NCBI RefSeq assembly: GCF_004217135.1 | Contig: NZ_SHKK01000001.1 | Location: forward strand, 4,650,001-4,714,000 | Reading direction: 5' to 3' | Source: Micromonospora violae | Lineage (GTDB): Bacteria; Actinomycetota; Actinomycetes; Mycobacteriales; Micromonosporaceae | Length of the DNA stretch: 64,000 bases | Shown: piece after piece, positions 42,730-51,493 of the stretch | Layout of the letters: each line of letters starts with the position of its first letter | Position numbering within the stretch: the stretch's first letter is position 1 | Translations under genes and position numbers: made by a program | Notes under the pieces: model-generated | Told to the model about the DNA's origin: nothing | Database searches by the model: none | What the model saw: only the letters and a program-made list of their open reading frames with translations

Positions 42730-43595
42730 CAGTTGTCGTCCCGGGATTGCTCGGCGGTCTGGTCGGCAGCGGCCTGCTGGTCTGCCCGGGTGCGGGCGAC
42801 GGCCTCCTCGCGGACCGCCTCCTGCTCGGCGGAGAGCGCGGCCTCCGCCGCGACGATGTACCGGACCGCCTCGTTGACGTCGTCGGTGAGACAGATCAGG
42901 TCCAGGTCGACCGGCCCGATCTTGCCGGTCGCGGCCATCGTGTCGCGCAGCCAGTCCAGCAGACCCTGCCAGTAGGCGACGCCCATGAGCACCACCGGGA
43001 ACCGGGTGACCTTGCCGGTCTGCACCAGGGTGAGCGCCTCGAACAGCTCGTCCATGGTGCCGAACCCGCCGGGCAGCACGACGAACGCCTGGGCGTACTT
43101 GACGAACATCGTCTTGCGGGCGAAGAAGTAGCGGAAGTCGATGGCGAGGTCGACCCAGTCGTTGATGCCCTGCTCGAACGGGAGCTCGATGCCGAGCCCC
43201 ACGGAGAGCCCACCGGCTTCGCTGGCACCGCGGTTGGCGGCCTCCATCACCCCGGGCCCACCACCGGTGATCACCGCGTAGCCGGCGCGGGCGAGCGCAC
43301 CGCCCAACCGCTCGGCCAGCTGGCACTCGGCGCTGTCCGGCCCGCTGCGGGCGGAGCCGAAGACGCTGACCGCCGACGGTACGTCGGCGAGGGTGTCGAA
43401 ACCCTCGACGAACTCGGAGAGGATGCGCAGCGCACGCCAGGCGTCCTTGGTCTTCCAGTCCTCCCGCCCCCGCGAATCCAACAACCGCTGGTCCGCCGTG
43501 CTGCTCGGGATCGCCCCCCGACGCAGGGTGACCGCACCGCGATGCCGCTCCCGGCCCGGACCGCGACCGGCCTCCCGCCCGTTGCTCTGGCTCAT
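42729..43595 (-). CDS. LOG family protein (TIGR00730), first of a tandem pair
   Basis: 288 residues from ATG 43595 (MSQSNGREAGRGPGRERHRG). An arginine-rich extension of about 60 residues precedes the fold; the core has VSVFGSARSGPDSAECQLAE, TGGGPGVMEAANRGA, FARKTMFVKYAQAFVVLPGG and FGTMDELFEALTLVQTGKV, the complete LOG active-site set. A charged Ala/Glu-rich tail follows. It is larger than its downstream neighbour, and the two are not close copies, so this is an old duplication or two subfamilies. A LOG gene near dapE and dapD is the arrangement I recall in mycobacteria (Rv1201c-Rv1205). Confidence 0.88.
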   Translation of the reverse strand: MSQSNGREAGRGPGRERHRGAVTLRRGAIPSSTADQRLLDSRGREDWKTKDAWRALRILSEFVEGFDTLADVPSAVSVFGSARSGPDSAECQLAERLGGALARAGYAVITGGGPGVMEAANRGASEAGGLSVGLGIELPFEQGINDWVDLAIDFRYFFARKTMFVKYAQAFVVLPGGFGTMDELFEALTLVQTGKVTRFPVVLMGVAYWQGLLDWLRDTMAATGKIGPVDLDLICLTDDVNEAVRYIVAAEAALSAEQEAVREEAVARTRADQQAAADQTAEQSRDDN

Positions 43596-43749
43596 GGGGC
43601 AACCGTAGTGGAGCAGCACGGGTCAGGTGCGCGTGGCGGGGACGCCGAGAAATTGTTCGGGATCATGGGCAACTATTCGGCCTTCCCGTACGTCTTACTA
43701 TTCACATACCGGGTATGCCCCGGCGCGCGCCTTCGGGGGAGGAGACAGC

Positions 43750-43917
43750 GTGATCAGTAACAGCGAGATGATCCGGATCCGTCGGCAGATGCAGCGACGG
43801 ATCCGAGACGTGGTGGCCGAACGCCGCCGCACCCGCCAGCAGAACCTGACCCCCACCTCCCCTGCCCCGGCCGGAGCCGATCAAGAGGTTTGCGTCGCCG
43901 ATAACGGGCCCGGCTGA
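43750..43917 (+). CDS. Small arginine-rich protein (55 residues)
   Basis: GTG 43750 with a strong GGGGGAGGAGACAGC before it. MISNSEMIRIRRQMQRRIRD then VVAERRRTRQQNLTP is a highly basic helix, suggesting nucleic-acid or ribosome binding. The last 13 codons fall inside an intergenic palindrome (43879-43933), so the C-terminus was probably overwritten by that element. No family is recognised. The strong ribosome site argues that it is expressed. Confidence 0.5.
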   Translation: MISNSEMIRIRRQMQRRIRDVVAERRRTRQQNLTPTSPAPAGADQEVCVADNGPG

Positions 43918-43933
43918 CGCAAACCTCTTGATC
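43879..43933. repeat. 55-bp palindrome with TTGATC ends
   Basis: A perfect 18-bp inverted repeat, GATCAAGAGGTTTGCGTC at 43879-43896 and its complement at 43916-43933, with a 19-nt loop. It overlaps the 3' end of the small arginine-rich gene and faces dapE, so it could also act as a terminator. Confidence 0.85.
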
Positions 43934-43948
43934 ACCGGTGGGTTGACG

Positions 43949-44000
43949 GCCGGTCAGGCCGGGGCCAGCCAGCGGCCGGTCAGGCCGGGGCCAGCCAGCG
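43949..44000. repeat. Perfect 26-bp tandem duplication at the dapE 3' end
   Basis: GCCGGTCAGGCCGGGGCCAG plus CCAGCG occurs at 43949-43974 and again at 43975-44000. The second copy encodes the last residues LAPA and the stop codon of dapE; the first copy repeats them beyond the stop. 26 is not a multiple of three, so the duplicate is out of frame and harmless. Confidence 0.85.
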
Positions 44001-45062
44001 GTGCAGGGTCGCCGCGCCGTCGCGGATCTTGCTGATCTCGACGTGCTCGTCCTTGTGGTGGGCCAGGTTCGGGTCGCCGGGGCCGAAGTTCAGCGCCGGG
44101 ATCCCCATCGCCGCGAACCGGGCCACGTCCGTCCAGCCCAGCTTGCCGATCGGCGCGGCGCCGACCGCCGCCAGGAACTCCTTCGCGGGGGCCGCCTCCA
44201 GCCCGGGGGTCGCGCCCGCCGCCGCGTCGGTCACAGCCAGGTCGAATCCCGCGAAGACCTCCCGCAGGTGCGCCTCCGCCGCCGCCGGGTCGCGATCCGG
44301 GGCGTACCGGTAGTTGACCTCGATCTCGCAGTGGTCCGGGATCACGTTCCCCGCGACGCCGCCCGTGATGCGGACCGCGTTCAGCCCCTCGCGGAAGTCG
44401 CACCCCTCGATGGTGACCCGGCGCGCCTCGTACGCCTGGAGCCGTCGCAGCACCTCACCGGCGCCGTGGATGGCGTTCACCCCGTGCCAGGAGCGCGCCG
44501 CGTGCGCCCGCTCACCCGTGGTCGTCACGATGGCCCGCATGGTGCCCTGGCAGCCCGCCTCGACGATGCCGTACGTCGGCTCCAGCAGCACCGCGAAGTC
44601 CGCCTCCAGCCACTCCGGGAACGCCTGGGCGACGAGGTTGAGGCCGTTGTACCGGGACTCGATCTCCTCGGCCTCGTAGAAGAAGTACGTCACGTCGTAG
44701 CGCGGCTCGGGCAGCGTCACCGCCAGGTGCAGCGCGTACGCGGTGCCGGACTTCATGTCGGAGGTGCCGCAGCCGTACATCAGGTCGCCGCGCATGGTCG
44801 ACGGGAAGTTGTTGTTCAACGGCACCGTGTCGAGGTGCCCGGCCAGCACAACGCGCTGCGACCGGCCGAGGTCGGTGCGCGCCATCACCGTGTTGCCGTG
44901 CCGGTGGGTGGTCAGGTGTGGTACGCCCCGCAGCACCTCCTCGACACAGTCGGCGATCGCCTTCTCGTTCAGGGACACGGACTCTATGTCGACCAGAGCG
45001 CGGGTCAGCTGCACCGGATCGGCGAGGACCTCGGGGGTCAGCGGGTTCTCCATGGTTCGCAC
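43980..45062 (-). CDS. dapE: Succinyl-diaminopimelate desuccinylase (DapE)
   Basis: 360 residues. M20 zinc hydrolase motifs: LAGHLDTVPLN (first metal ligand and Asp), GCGTSDMKSGTAYALHLAV (bridging Asp), YEAEEIESRYNGL (Glu pair), and the last ligand His in LAHHKDEHVEISKI. It hydrolyses N-succinyl-LL-diaminopimelate in the lysine and peptidoglycan pathway. Start is GTG 45062 with GAAGG four bases before, or ATG 45053 nine bases later. It is divergent from dapD, with only 69 bases between. Confidence 0.93.
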   Translation of the reverse strand: MRTMENPLTPEVLADPVQLTRALVDIESVSLNEKAIADCVEEVLRGVPHLTTHRHGNTVMARTDLGRSQRVVLAGHLDTVPLNNNFPSTMRGDLMYGCGTSDMKSGTAYALHLAVTLPEPRYDVTYFFYEAEEIESRYNGLNLVAQAFPEWLEADFAVLLEPTYGIVEAGCQGTMRAIVTTTGERAHAARSWHGVNAIHGAGEVLRRLQAYEARRVTIEGCDFREGLNAVRITGGVAGNVIPDHCEIEVNYRYAPDRDPAAAEAHLREVFAGFDLAVTDAAAGATPGLEAAPAKEFLAAVGAAPIGKLGWTDVARFAAMGIPALNFGPGDPNLAHHKDEHVEISKIRDGAATLHRWLAPA

Positions 45063-45131
45063 GGTACCTTCAGGTCTGTCAGCGCGAGGAGCGAGCCGAG
45101 GTCAGCCCGGCCGTGACCGAGAGGTGTAACA

Positions 45132-46091
45132 GTGACGTCCGCAGATTCCGCCTGGGGCATCGGCCTGGCTACGGTCACCGCAGACGAGCAGGTGCTCGAT
45201 ACCTGGTACCCGACCGGCAAGTTGGGCCTGGGCGAGCTGCCGCTGGTCGCCGGCGAGGACGAGGCGGACGTGCTCGACCTGCCGCCGACGGCGCTCGGCG
45301 ACCGGTCCCTGCCCGGTCTGCGTACGGTGCAGGTGGTCACCGTGATCGGCTCGCTGGACGACCCGATCAAGGACGCGTCCGACGCGTACCTCCGGTTGCA
45401 CCTGCTCTCGCACCGCCTGGTCCGACCCAACCAGCTCAACCTGGACGGCATCTTCGGCAAGCTGGCCAACGTGGCCTGGACGTCCGCCGGGCCGTGCCCC
45501 CCGGAGCGGGTGGACGAGCTGCGGGTGATCGAGCGGGCCGCCGGTCGGCACCTGGCGGTGTACGGGGTGGACAAGTTCCCCCGGATGACCGACTACGTGG
45601 TGCCTTCCGGTGTGCGGATCGCCGACGCCGACCGGGTGCGCCTCGGCGCGCACCTGGCCGCCGGCACCACCGTGATGCACGAGGGCTTCGTGAACTTCAA
45701 CGCCGGCACCGTGGGCACCTCGATGGTCGAGGGGCGGATCGTGCAGGGTGTGCTGGTCGGCGACGGCTCCGACATCGGCGGCGGCGCCTCCATCATGGGC
45801 ACCCTCTCCGGCGGCGGCACCGACAAGATCAGCATCGGTGAGCGGAACCTGGTCGGCGCGAACGCCGGCGTCGGGATCTCGCTCGGCGACGACTGTGTGG
45901 TCGAGGCCGGGTGCTACATCACCGCCGCCTCGAAGATCACGCTCCCGGACGGCCGGGTGGTCAAGGCCCGGGAGCTGTCCGGCGTCGACGGCCTGTTGTT
46001 CTGGCGCAACTCGGTCACCGGCGGGCTGGAGGCCCGGCCGCGCACCGGCCGGGGCATCGAGCTGAACGCCGCCCTGCACGCCAACGACTGA
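45132..46091 (+). CDS. dapD: Tetrahydrodipicolinate N-succinyltransferase (DapD)
   Basis: 319 residues from GTG 45132 with GAGAGGTGTAACA in front. The actinobacterial type II DapD is recognised by [20 protein letters not shown] at the start, then a left-handed beta-helix with hexapeptide repeats ([40 protein letters not shown]) and the closing [13 protein letters not shown]. It transfers succinyl from succinyl-CoA to tetrahydrodipicolinate, the step two reactions before DapE. Divergent dapE and dapD probably share control. Confidence 0.94.
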   Translation: MTSADSAWGIGLATVTADEQVLDTWYPTGKLGLGELPLVAGEDEADVLDLPPTALGDRSLPGLRTVQVVTVIGSLDDPIKDASDAYLRLHLLSHRLVRPNQLNLDGIFGKLANVAWTSAGPCPPERVDELRVIERAAGRHLAVYGVDKFPRMTDYVVPSGVRIADADRVRLGAHLAAGTTVMHEGFVNFNAGTVGTSMVEGRIVQGVLVGDGSDIGGGASIMGTLSGGGTDKISIGERNLVGANAGVGISLGDDCVVEAGCYITAASKITLPDGRVVKARELSGVDGLLFWRNSVTGGLEARPRTGRGIELNAALHAND

Positions 46092-46099
46092 CGGCCCCG

Positions 46100-46130
46100 C
46101 CGGGTCCGCGGCGGTCGGCCGCGGACCCGG
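46100..46130. terminator. Bidirectional terminator between dapD and the second subtilase
   Basis: A perfect 13-bp inverted repeat, CCGGGTCCGCGGC / GCCGCGGACCCGG, with a 5-nt loop, between two converging genes. Confidence 0.75.
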
Positions 46131-46141
46131 ACGGGTACGCC

Positions 46142-49100
46142 TCAGCGCAACCGGTACGCCTGGATGATCCGCTGGGTCACCGTGTTGCCGGCGGCGTCCC
46201 GAGCGGTGGCCCGCAGCGACGCGTAACCGGGCCCGGCGGGGTGTCGGACCGTGGCCGTCCACCCGTGCCCGCCCTTGCGCACCTGCGCGGTCTGCCAGGT
46301 CTTGCCACCGTTGTAGGAGACGTCCACGGTCAGCGTGGTCACCCGCGACCCGACCGCGCCGGGCTGCCTCGGCACCTGCACCGGGACCTCGAAGCTCCGC
46401 CCGGCCGGAGCGCTGCCGTCGAGGCTCAGCGGCGGCGTGAAGCGCACCGCCATCAGCGGCAGGTGGGCCGGCGTGTCACCGGCGACGTGCCGGGAACGGA
46501 AGGTCCAGCTGGACTCCACCTCGGTGCTCAGGTCGGTGAAGCTGCGCTTCGCCGACGTGACGAGCCGGTAGTTCGCTGCGCCCGGGGGCACGGTGAACTT
46601 TCCGTTGCCGCCGTACTCGCTCTCGCCGACCAGTTTGCCGCCGCGCCAGAGCCTGGTCTGCTCGCTGTCGTTCAGCGAACCGCCCGGGTGCCCGGCCGCG
46701 TCGCTGAACATGGGCATGTCGACCATGATGGTGTCGCCGACCCGGGTGACGCTCTGGTGCGGCCAGCGCGCGTTCGGGAAGGACGGCCCGTACGGGGCCT
46801 GGTTCCAGATCTCCTGCACCGTCCGCCCGGCCCGGTACGCGGTGGGCGTGGAGAGGAGCACGGCCTTCGCGTTCAACCAGCCGTCCTCGTCCAGCTCTCC
46901 GAAGAGGATCTGGGATTCCCACTTCACGCCCCTGGTGTTGTAGTACTCGACCCGCTGGCCGGGCACCGTGGTGGGCAGGATCAGGGCGGCGGCGCCGACG
47001 TTGTACTCCAGCACGGGGTACACGATCCGCTCGGCCGCCAGGCCCGCGTAGCCACCGCCGAAGCGGTGCACGACGGTGGCCAGGTCCCGTCGGGCGTAGT
47101 CGCGGACCATCCCGGTGGGCATCCGGCCGGGGACCGCTTCGGCCAGCGCGTACAGGTACGGGCTGTCGGCCTCGCCCGGCTTGGTCCACTGGCTGCTGAC
47201 GGTGGCGACGAACTGGTCGGCGGAGACCCGCTTGCCGAGCGGGCCGCTGGTCAGGCCGGTGAACGTCTCCGCCCAGAGTCCGACGGTGTATCCGCTGCCG
47301 TCGTCGGCGTTGAAGTTGCCGCTGATGTCGATCAACTCCGGGACGGCGTTCCGGTCCGGAACGGTGGTCCGCACCGGCTTGGTCCGGCGGGCGTCCACCA
47401 CGATCCGGGTGTCCTCCTCCATGGTCAGTACGGGCTGCGCCAACATGGACATCCCACGCTGCTCATCCTCCGGTCCGGGCTCGAAGACGAGGCTGCTCAG
47501 GCCGTACTGCCCCTTGGGCAGCCGCGCGGTGGCCACCCCGTCGGAACTGACCAGGTCCCACGAACTGAAGGTGTCCATCCCGAGCAGGAGGGTCCAGTGG
47601 TCCGCGGTACGCGCGCCGGCGCGGTTCAGGTGCTCCACGGTCAGCGTGTAGCTCTCCACCTCGCGGTGCACGGCCAGCGGGGTGACCGCGACGGTCGACC
47701 CGGAGCGGGCCACGATCCGCCCGGTCCAGTAACCGTCGGCGTCGCCGAGTCGGGTGTTCGTGGTGACGGTCGTGGCGGCCGTGCTGCCCGCCGGCACGGT
47801 GAGCTGGTTGGCGCCCAACTCGAACAGGCCGGCCGGCAACGCCCGGCCGCCGGGGCCGGCGCCCTCGATACTCAGGTCCACGGTGACCGGGGCCGGACCA
47901 TCGTTTCGCCAGGTCACCGTGCGGGTGATCGGGGCATCGTCACCGTGCGGCCAGAGCGTACGCCCGAATGAGACGCTCACCGGGTCGGTGGTGAGCTGCT
48001 GGGTGATCGCATGCGCGACGTCCACCCGCCCGGCGCCCTGCTGGTAGGCGGTCTGCTCCGGATGCGGCTTGGCGGCTGCCATCAGGGTGGCCTTGAGCTG
48101 GTCGGCCCGCCAGCCCGGGTGCTGCTGGGCCAGCAGCGCGGCCGACCCGGCCACGTGTGGCGTGGCCATCGAGGTGCCGGACATCGAGACGTAGCGGTCC
48201 CCCACCGGATCGCCGATGAAGCCGGTGGCGGACCGTGCGGCCACGATGTCGACGCCGGGCGCGGTGATGTCCGGCTTCAGCGCGTCGTCGCCGACCCGGG
48301 GGCCGCGGCTGGAGAACTCGGCCAACTCGTCGTCGCGGTCCACCGCGCCCACGGCGAGCCCGGCGTCGGCGCTGGCCGGGGAGCCGACCGAGCCGTCGAG
48401 GCCGTCGTTGCCGGCGGCGAGGACGAAGAGCGTGCCGGTCTGCGCGGTCAACGTCTGCACCGCCTCCTCCAGCGGGTCCACCTCGGGGGTGTCCCAGCCG
48501 CCGAGGCTCATGTTGACCACGGCGGCCTTCTTCTCCACCGCGGCCCACTGCATGCCGGCGAGGATCGCCGAGTCGGTGCAGCCGGTGTCCTCACAGACCT
48601 TGCCGTCGAGCAGTGTCGCGTCCGGAGCCACGCCCCGGTACTTCCCGTCGGAGGCCGCGCCGGAACCGGCGATGGTCGAGGCCACGTGGGTGCCGTGGCC
48701 GACCATGTCCCGACCGTCGGTCACCTCGGTGAAGTTGCGTGCCTCGGCCACCTTGCCAGCCAGGTCCGGGTGCGTCGCGTCGATGCCGGTGTCCAGCACC
48801 GCGACGGACACACCGGCGCCGGTGAACCCGGCGGCCCAGGCGGTGGGCGCGCCGATCTGCGGCACGCTGTGGTCGAGGGTCACCCGTCGACGGCCGTCCA
48901 GCCAGATCCGCTCGACGCCCCCCGCCGCGTCGAGCCGGGCCGCGCTGGAGCCGGTGGTGACCGTCGCCCAGACCGAGCCCAGGGAGGATTTGCCGGCGGC
49001 CAGGGCGGCACCGCCAATCACCGGCAGGTCGCGGGTCACCCGCGTGCCGGGAAGCGCGGCCTGGGCCCGCCGGGCGGTCCCCGTCGAGCCGTACGCCACC

Positions 49101-49498
49101 AGCAGCGGCAAGGTGTTCCGGTGGGCGTCGTCGTAACCTGCCTCGATCAGCCCGGTGATGTCGAAGAGTCGCCGGTCCACCCGGCCCGAGCGCAGCAACG
49201 GCAGCGCGTCCGTCGGCGTCACCGAGAGTCGTCCGCGCTCACGCTGGACCAGGAACCGCACGTCCTCGCGGCCGGCGCCGGGCTGCGCCGAGGCACCGGA
49301 AGCGGTGACGGTGACCCGGTCACCGGTGATCAACGTGACGGTGGTCGAGCGGTTGGCGGTGGACCCACCCGGAGCACTCTGGTGGTCGGTGCCGCCCGGC
49401 GGCGCGGGTGCGGCGGTCGCGGCTGAGGCGGGGGTCGGCGCGGAGAACGCCAGCGCTAACACGAGGCCGAGGGCGGCCAATCTTCTTCCCTGGTGCAA
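46142..49498 (-). CDS. Secreted S8 family serine peptidase (second subtilase)
   Basis: 1118 residues from the TTG at 49498, chosen because GGAGGATCCG stands right before it and a clean signal peptide follows (RRLAALGLVLALAFSAPTPA). The prodomain has STTVTLITGDRVTVT, the same motif as the subtilase at 1995. Triad: Asp236 in VAVLDTGID, His268 in GHGTHVAS, Ser443 in SGTSMATPHVAG. Long C-terminal beta-rich regions follow, ending TVTQRIIQAYRLR like the paralogue. Most likely exported. The gene has an AT-rich promoter region shared with the acetyltransferase gene. Confidence 0.9.
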   Translation of the reverse strand: MHQGRRLAALGLVLALAFSAPTPASAATAAPAPPGGTDHQSAPGGSTANRSTTVTLITGDRVTVTASGASAQPGAGREDVRFLVQRERGRLSVTPTDALPLLRSGRVDRRLFDITGLIEAGYDDAHRNTLPLLVAYGSTGTARRAQAALPGTRVTRDLPVIGGAALAAGKSSLGSVWATVTTGSSAARLDAAGGVERIWLDGRRRVTLDHSVPQIGAPTAWAAGFTGAGVSVAVLDTGIDATHPDLAGKVAEARNFTEVTDGRDMVGHGTHVASTIAGSGAASDGKYRGVAPDATLLDGKVCEDTGCTDSAILAGMQWAAVEKKAAVVNMSLGGWDTPEVDPLEEAVQTLTAQTGTLFVLAAGNDGLDGSVGSPASADAGLAVGAVDRDDELAEFSSRGPRVGDDALKPDITAPGVDIVAARSATGFIGDPVGDRYVSMSGTSMATPHVAGSAALLAQQHPGWRADQLKATLMAAAKPHPEQTAYQQGAGRVDVAHAITQQLTTDPVSVSFGRTLWPHGDDAPITRTVTWRNDGPAPVTVDLSIEGAGPGGRALPAGLFELGANQLTVPAGSTAATTVTTNTRLGDADGYWTGRIVARSGSTVAVTPLAVHREVESYTLTVEHLNRAGARTADHWTLLLGMDTFSSWDLVSSDGVATARLPKGQYGLSSLVFEPGPEDEQRGMSMLAQPVLTMEEDTRIVVDARRTKPVRTTVPDRNAVPELIDISGNFNADDGSGYTVGLWAETFTGLTSGPLGKRVSADQFVATVSSQWTKPGEADSPYLYALAEAVPGRMPTGMVRDYARRDLATVVHRFGGGYAGLAAERIVYPVLEYNVGAAALILPTTVPGQRVEYYNTRGVKWESQILFGELDEDGWLNAKAVLLSTPTAYRAGRTVQEIWNQAPYGPSFPNARWPHQSVTRVGDTIMVDMPMFSDAAGHPGGSLNDSEQTRLWRGGKLVGESEYGGNGKFTVPPGAANYRLVTSAKRSFTDLSTEVESSWTFRSRHVAGDTPAHLPLMAVRFTPPLSLDGSAPAGRSFEVPVQVPRQPGAVGSRVTTLTVDVSYNGGKTWQTAQVRKGGHGWTATVRHPAGPGYASLRATARDAAGNTVTQRIIQAYRLR

Positions 49499-49539
49499 CG
49501 GATCCTCCTGGTCAATCGTCTTGATATATAGGAGTCGCA

Positions 49540-49572
49540 TTGACAACCCAGAATTGCATACTGAGTATGCAA
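49540..49572 (+). promoter_or_regulatory. Promoter with overlapping 19-bp palindromic operator
   Basis: TTGACA (49540-49545), 17-bp spacer, GAGTAT (49563-49568). A perfect 19-bp palindrome TTGCATACTGAGTATGCAA (49554-49572) covers the -10 box. A regulator bound there would block RNA polymerase at the acetyltransferase gene and could affect the divergent subtilase gene 55 bases away. No regulator gene is adjacent. Confidence 0.6.
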
Positions 49573-49587
49573 AAAGAAGTCCAAAAG

Positions 49588-50193
49588 ATGACGGACTTGC
49601 CACGGGACGTCGACCCGCGCCGGCATGATCGGGCGGTGACCTCCATGAAGGACAGAATGCTCGCCGGTGAGCCATACATCGCCGACGATCCCGAGATCAT
49701 CGCCGACCTGGACCGGGCCGCCCGGCTGATGGAACGCTTCAACACCAGTCCCGCGGCCGACCCCCCGGCCCGAATCGCGGCACTGCGCGAACTCCTCGGC
49801 GAACTGGGCGAGGACACCTGGATCCGCCCACCGTTCCACTGCGACTACGGCTGGCAGATCCGGATCGGCCCGCGCAGCTTCATCAACTACAACGCGGTCT
49901 TCCTCGACGTCGCTCGGATCACCCTCGGCGCGGACGTCCAGGTCGGCCCGAACGTACAACTGCTCACCCCGACGCATCCGGTCGAGCCCGGCCCGCGACG
50001 GGACAAGTGGGAGGCGGCCAAGCCGATCACCATCGGCGACAACGTGTGGCTCGGCGGCGGCGCGATCGTGCTGGCCGGCGTCACGATCGGCGCGAACACC
50101 GTCGTCGGCGCGGGCGCGGTGGTCACCCGGGACCTGCCCGCCAACGTGGTGGCGGTCGGCAACCCGGCCCGGCCGGTCCGCGAACTCGACTAG
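49588..50193 (+). CDS. Maltose O-acetyltransferase-like (Maa/LacA/NodL family)
   Basis: 201 residues from ATG 49588; alternative starts are ATG 49567 and GTG 49636, the latter aligning with the family start at MKDRMLAGEPYIADDPE. The Maa domain and hexapeptide repeat beta-helix are clear: FHCDYGWQIRIGPRSFINYN, LDVARITLGADVQVGPNVQL and IGDNVWLGGGAIVLAGVTIG. The catalytic His is expected in LLTPTHPVEPGPR. Acetyl-CoA-dependent sugar acetylation is inferred; the true acceptor is unknown. The 3' end overlaps the convergent kinase gene by four bases. Confidence 0.9.
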   Translation: MTDLPRDVDPRRHDRAVTSMKDRMLAGEPYIADDPEIIADLDRAARLMERFNTSPAADPPARIAALRELLGELGEDTWIRPPFHCDYGWQIRIGPRSFINYNAVFLDVARITLGADVQVGPNVQLLTPTHPVEPGPRRDKWEAAKPITIGDNVWLGGGAIVLAGVTIGANTVVGAGAVVTRDLPANVVAVGNPARPVRELD

Positions 50194-50837
50194 GGTGGCG
50201 GGGGCTCCGACAGGCGAACCACCAGGTCAGCCCGCTCGGCGCTCGGGGCGATCACTGCGGCGTTCGACTCGTCGCTGCCCAGCGCCCACGCCCGCGCCTG
50301 CTCCGGCGACCGACCGAACGCCTCGTGCCGGGCGGTCAGCCGGCGGTGCCGCACCTCGGCGTCCAGGTCGAGAAACCACGCCTCGTGCAGCAGCGCCCGA
50401 ATCTCCTGCCAGGGGAAATCCGGCAACAGCAGGTAGTTGCCCTCGGTCACCACCAGCCGAACCGACGGCTGCACCTCGATCGCGCCGGCCACCGGCTCCT
50501 CCAACTCCCGGCGGAACTCCGGCGCGTACACCGACGTCGGCTCCAACCGGCGCAACCGGCGCAGCAGCGAGACATAGCCATTGGCGTCGAAGGTGTCCAC
50601 CGCGCCCTTGCGGTCGGCGCGACCCAGCCGGACCAGCTGCGCCTGCGCCAGGTGAAAACCGTCCATCGGCACCAGGCAGGCGGCCGAACCCACCTCGGCG
50701 ACGATCTGCTCCGCCAGGGTGGACTTCCCGGCGCCCGGCGCACCGGCGATGCCGAGCAGTTGTCGCGGGCCAGCCTCGGCAAGCGCCCTCGCGCGCGCCA
50801 CCAACTCGTCGGCGGACACCACCCGGGCCGGCGGCAT
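50190..50837 (-). CDS. P-loop nucleoside/sugar kinase-like protein (FrcK/uridine kinase type)
   Basis: 215 residues. P-loop GIAGAPGAGKSTLAEQIV, then VPMDGFHLAQAQLVRLGRAD, YAPEFRREL and VVTEGNYLLLPDFPWQEIRA, the pattern of PRK/uridine-kinase and fructose-kinase-like (YggC) proteins. It ends with RHEAFGRSPEQARAWALGSD, the family region with ESNAAVI. It phosphorylates a small nucleoside, pantothenate or sugar; the substrate cannot be told. It starts within the stop of the SIMPL gene (TGATG), so the two are coupled. Confidence 0.85.
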   Translation of the reverse strand: MPPARVVSADELVARARALAEAGPRQLLGIAGAPGAGKSTLAEQIVAEVGSAACLVPMDGFHLAQAQLVRLGRADRKGAVDTFDANGYVSLLRRLRRLEPTSVYAPEFRRELEEPVAGAIEVQPSVRLVVTEGNYLLLPDFPWQEIRALLHEAWFLDLDAEVRHRRLTARHEAFGRSPEQARAWALGSDESNAAVIAPSAERADLVVRLSEPPPP

Positions 50838-51484
50838 CAGCCCAGAACCGGGTCGCTGATGGTGAACCGCGCCTGCACCGCCGCCTGCACAGGCTGCGGC
50901 TGCGGGTCCAGCTCAAGCTCCGGTGCAGCACCGCCCGCGCCCCCACCGACGAAGGCCGCACGGGCGAACATCGGCCGGTCGGCAGGACCCGCGTCCGCCA
51001 ACTCGATCAACGAGGTGACCCGCGCGCCCAGCGCCTCCGCGTACTCCCGGGCCCGCAGCAGCGCGTCGCTGATCGCGTCGTGCCGGGCCGCACGATGGGC
51101 GGGGCTGTCCGGGCGAAGCTCCCACCACGGGCCGGCCACCTCGACCTGGTCCTGGTCGGCGAGCCGCAACATCAGCTCAGCCAGCGCGGTGAAGTCGGTG
51201 ACGGTGACCGTGGTGGTGACACTGCCGTGCCAGGCGACCACCCGCTCACCCGAGCGTCGGGTCTCCGGTCGCACCCGCAGATCACCGGTCTCCCGCCGGG
51301 CCACCGCCGGCCCGGAGCCGTCCAACAGCACCCGAACCGCGGCGGCCCGCTCGGCCAACCGGGTCAGCGTCGTCTCCCGGTCCCGGTCGCGGGCTGTCGC
51401 GGTGACCGCGAACCGGGCCAGCTCGGGCGGCACCTCCCGGTACGCCTCACCGCGCACCTGCACCACCGGACTGTCCACCGCCAT
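50837..51484 (-). CDS. SIMPL domain protein (DUF541)
   Basis: 215 residues: VVQVRGEAYREVPPELARFA and VTATARDRDRETTLTRLAER start the first beta-alpha unit, ALLRAREYAEALGARVTSLI and FTISDPVLG close the fold, typical of the SIMPL/DUF541 family of uncertain function. There is no signal peptide, unlike many envelope-located homologues. It lies directly before the P-loop kinase gene and ten bases behind tyrA on the same strand, so tyrA, this gene and the kinase may be one operon. Confidence 0.85.
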   Translation of the reverse strand: MAVDSPVVQVRGEAYREVPPELARFAVTATARDRDRETTLTRLAERAAAVRVLLDGSGPAVARRETGDLRVRPETRRSGERVVAWHGSVTTTVTVTDFTALAELMLRLADQDQVEVAGPWWELRPDSPAHRAARHDAISDALLRAREYAEALGARVTSLIELADAGPADRPMFARAAFVGGGAGGAAPELELDPQPQPVQAAVQARFTISDPVLG

Positions 51485-51493
51485 GCCCTCAGC

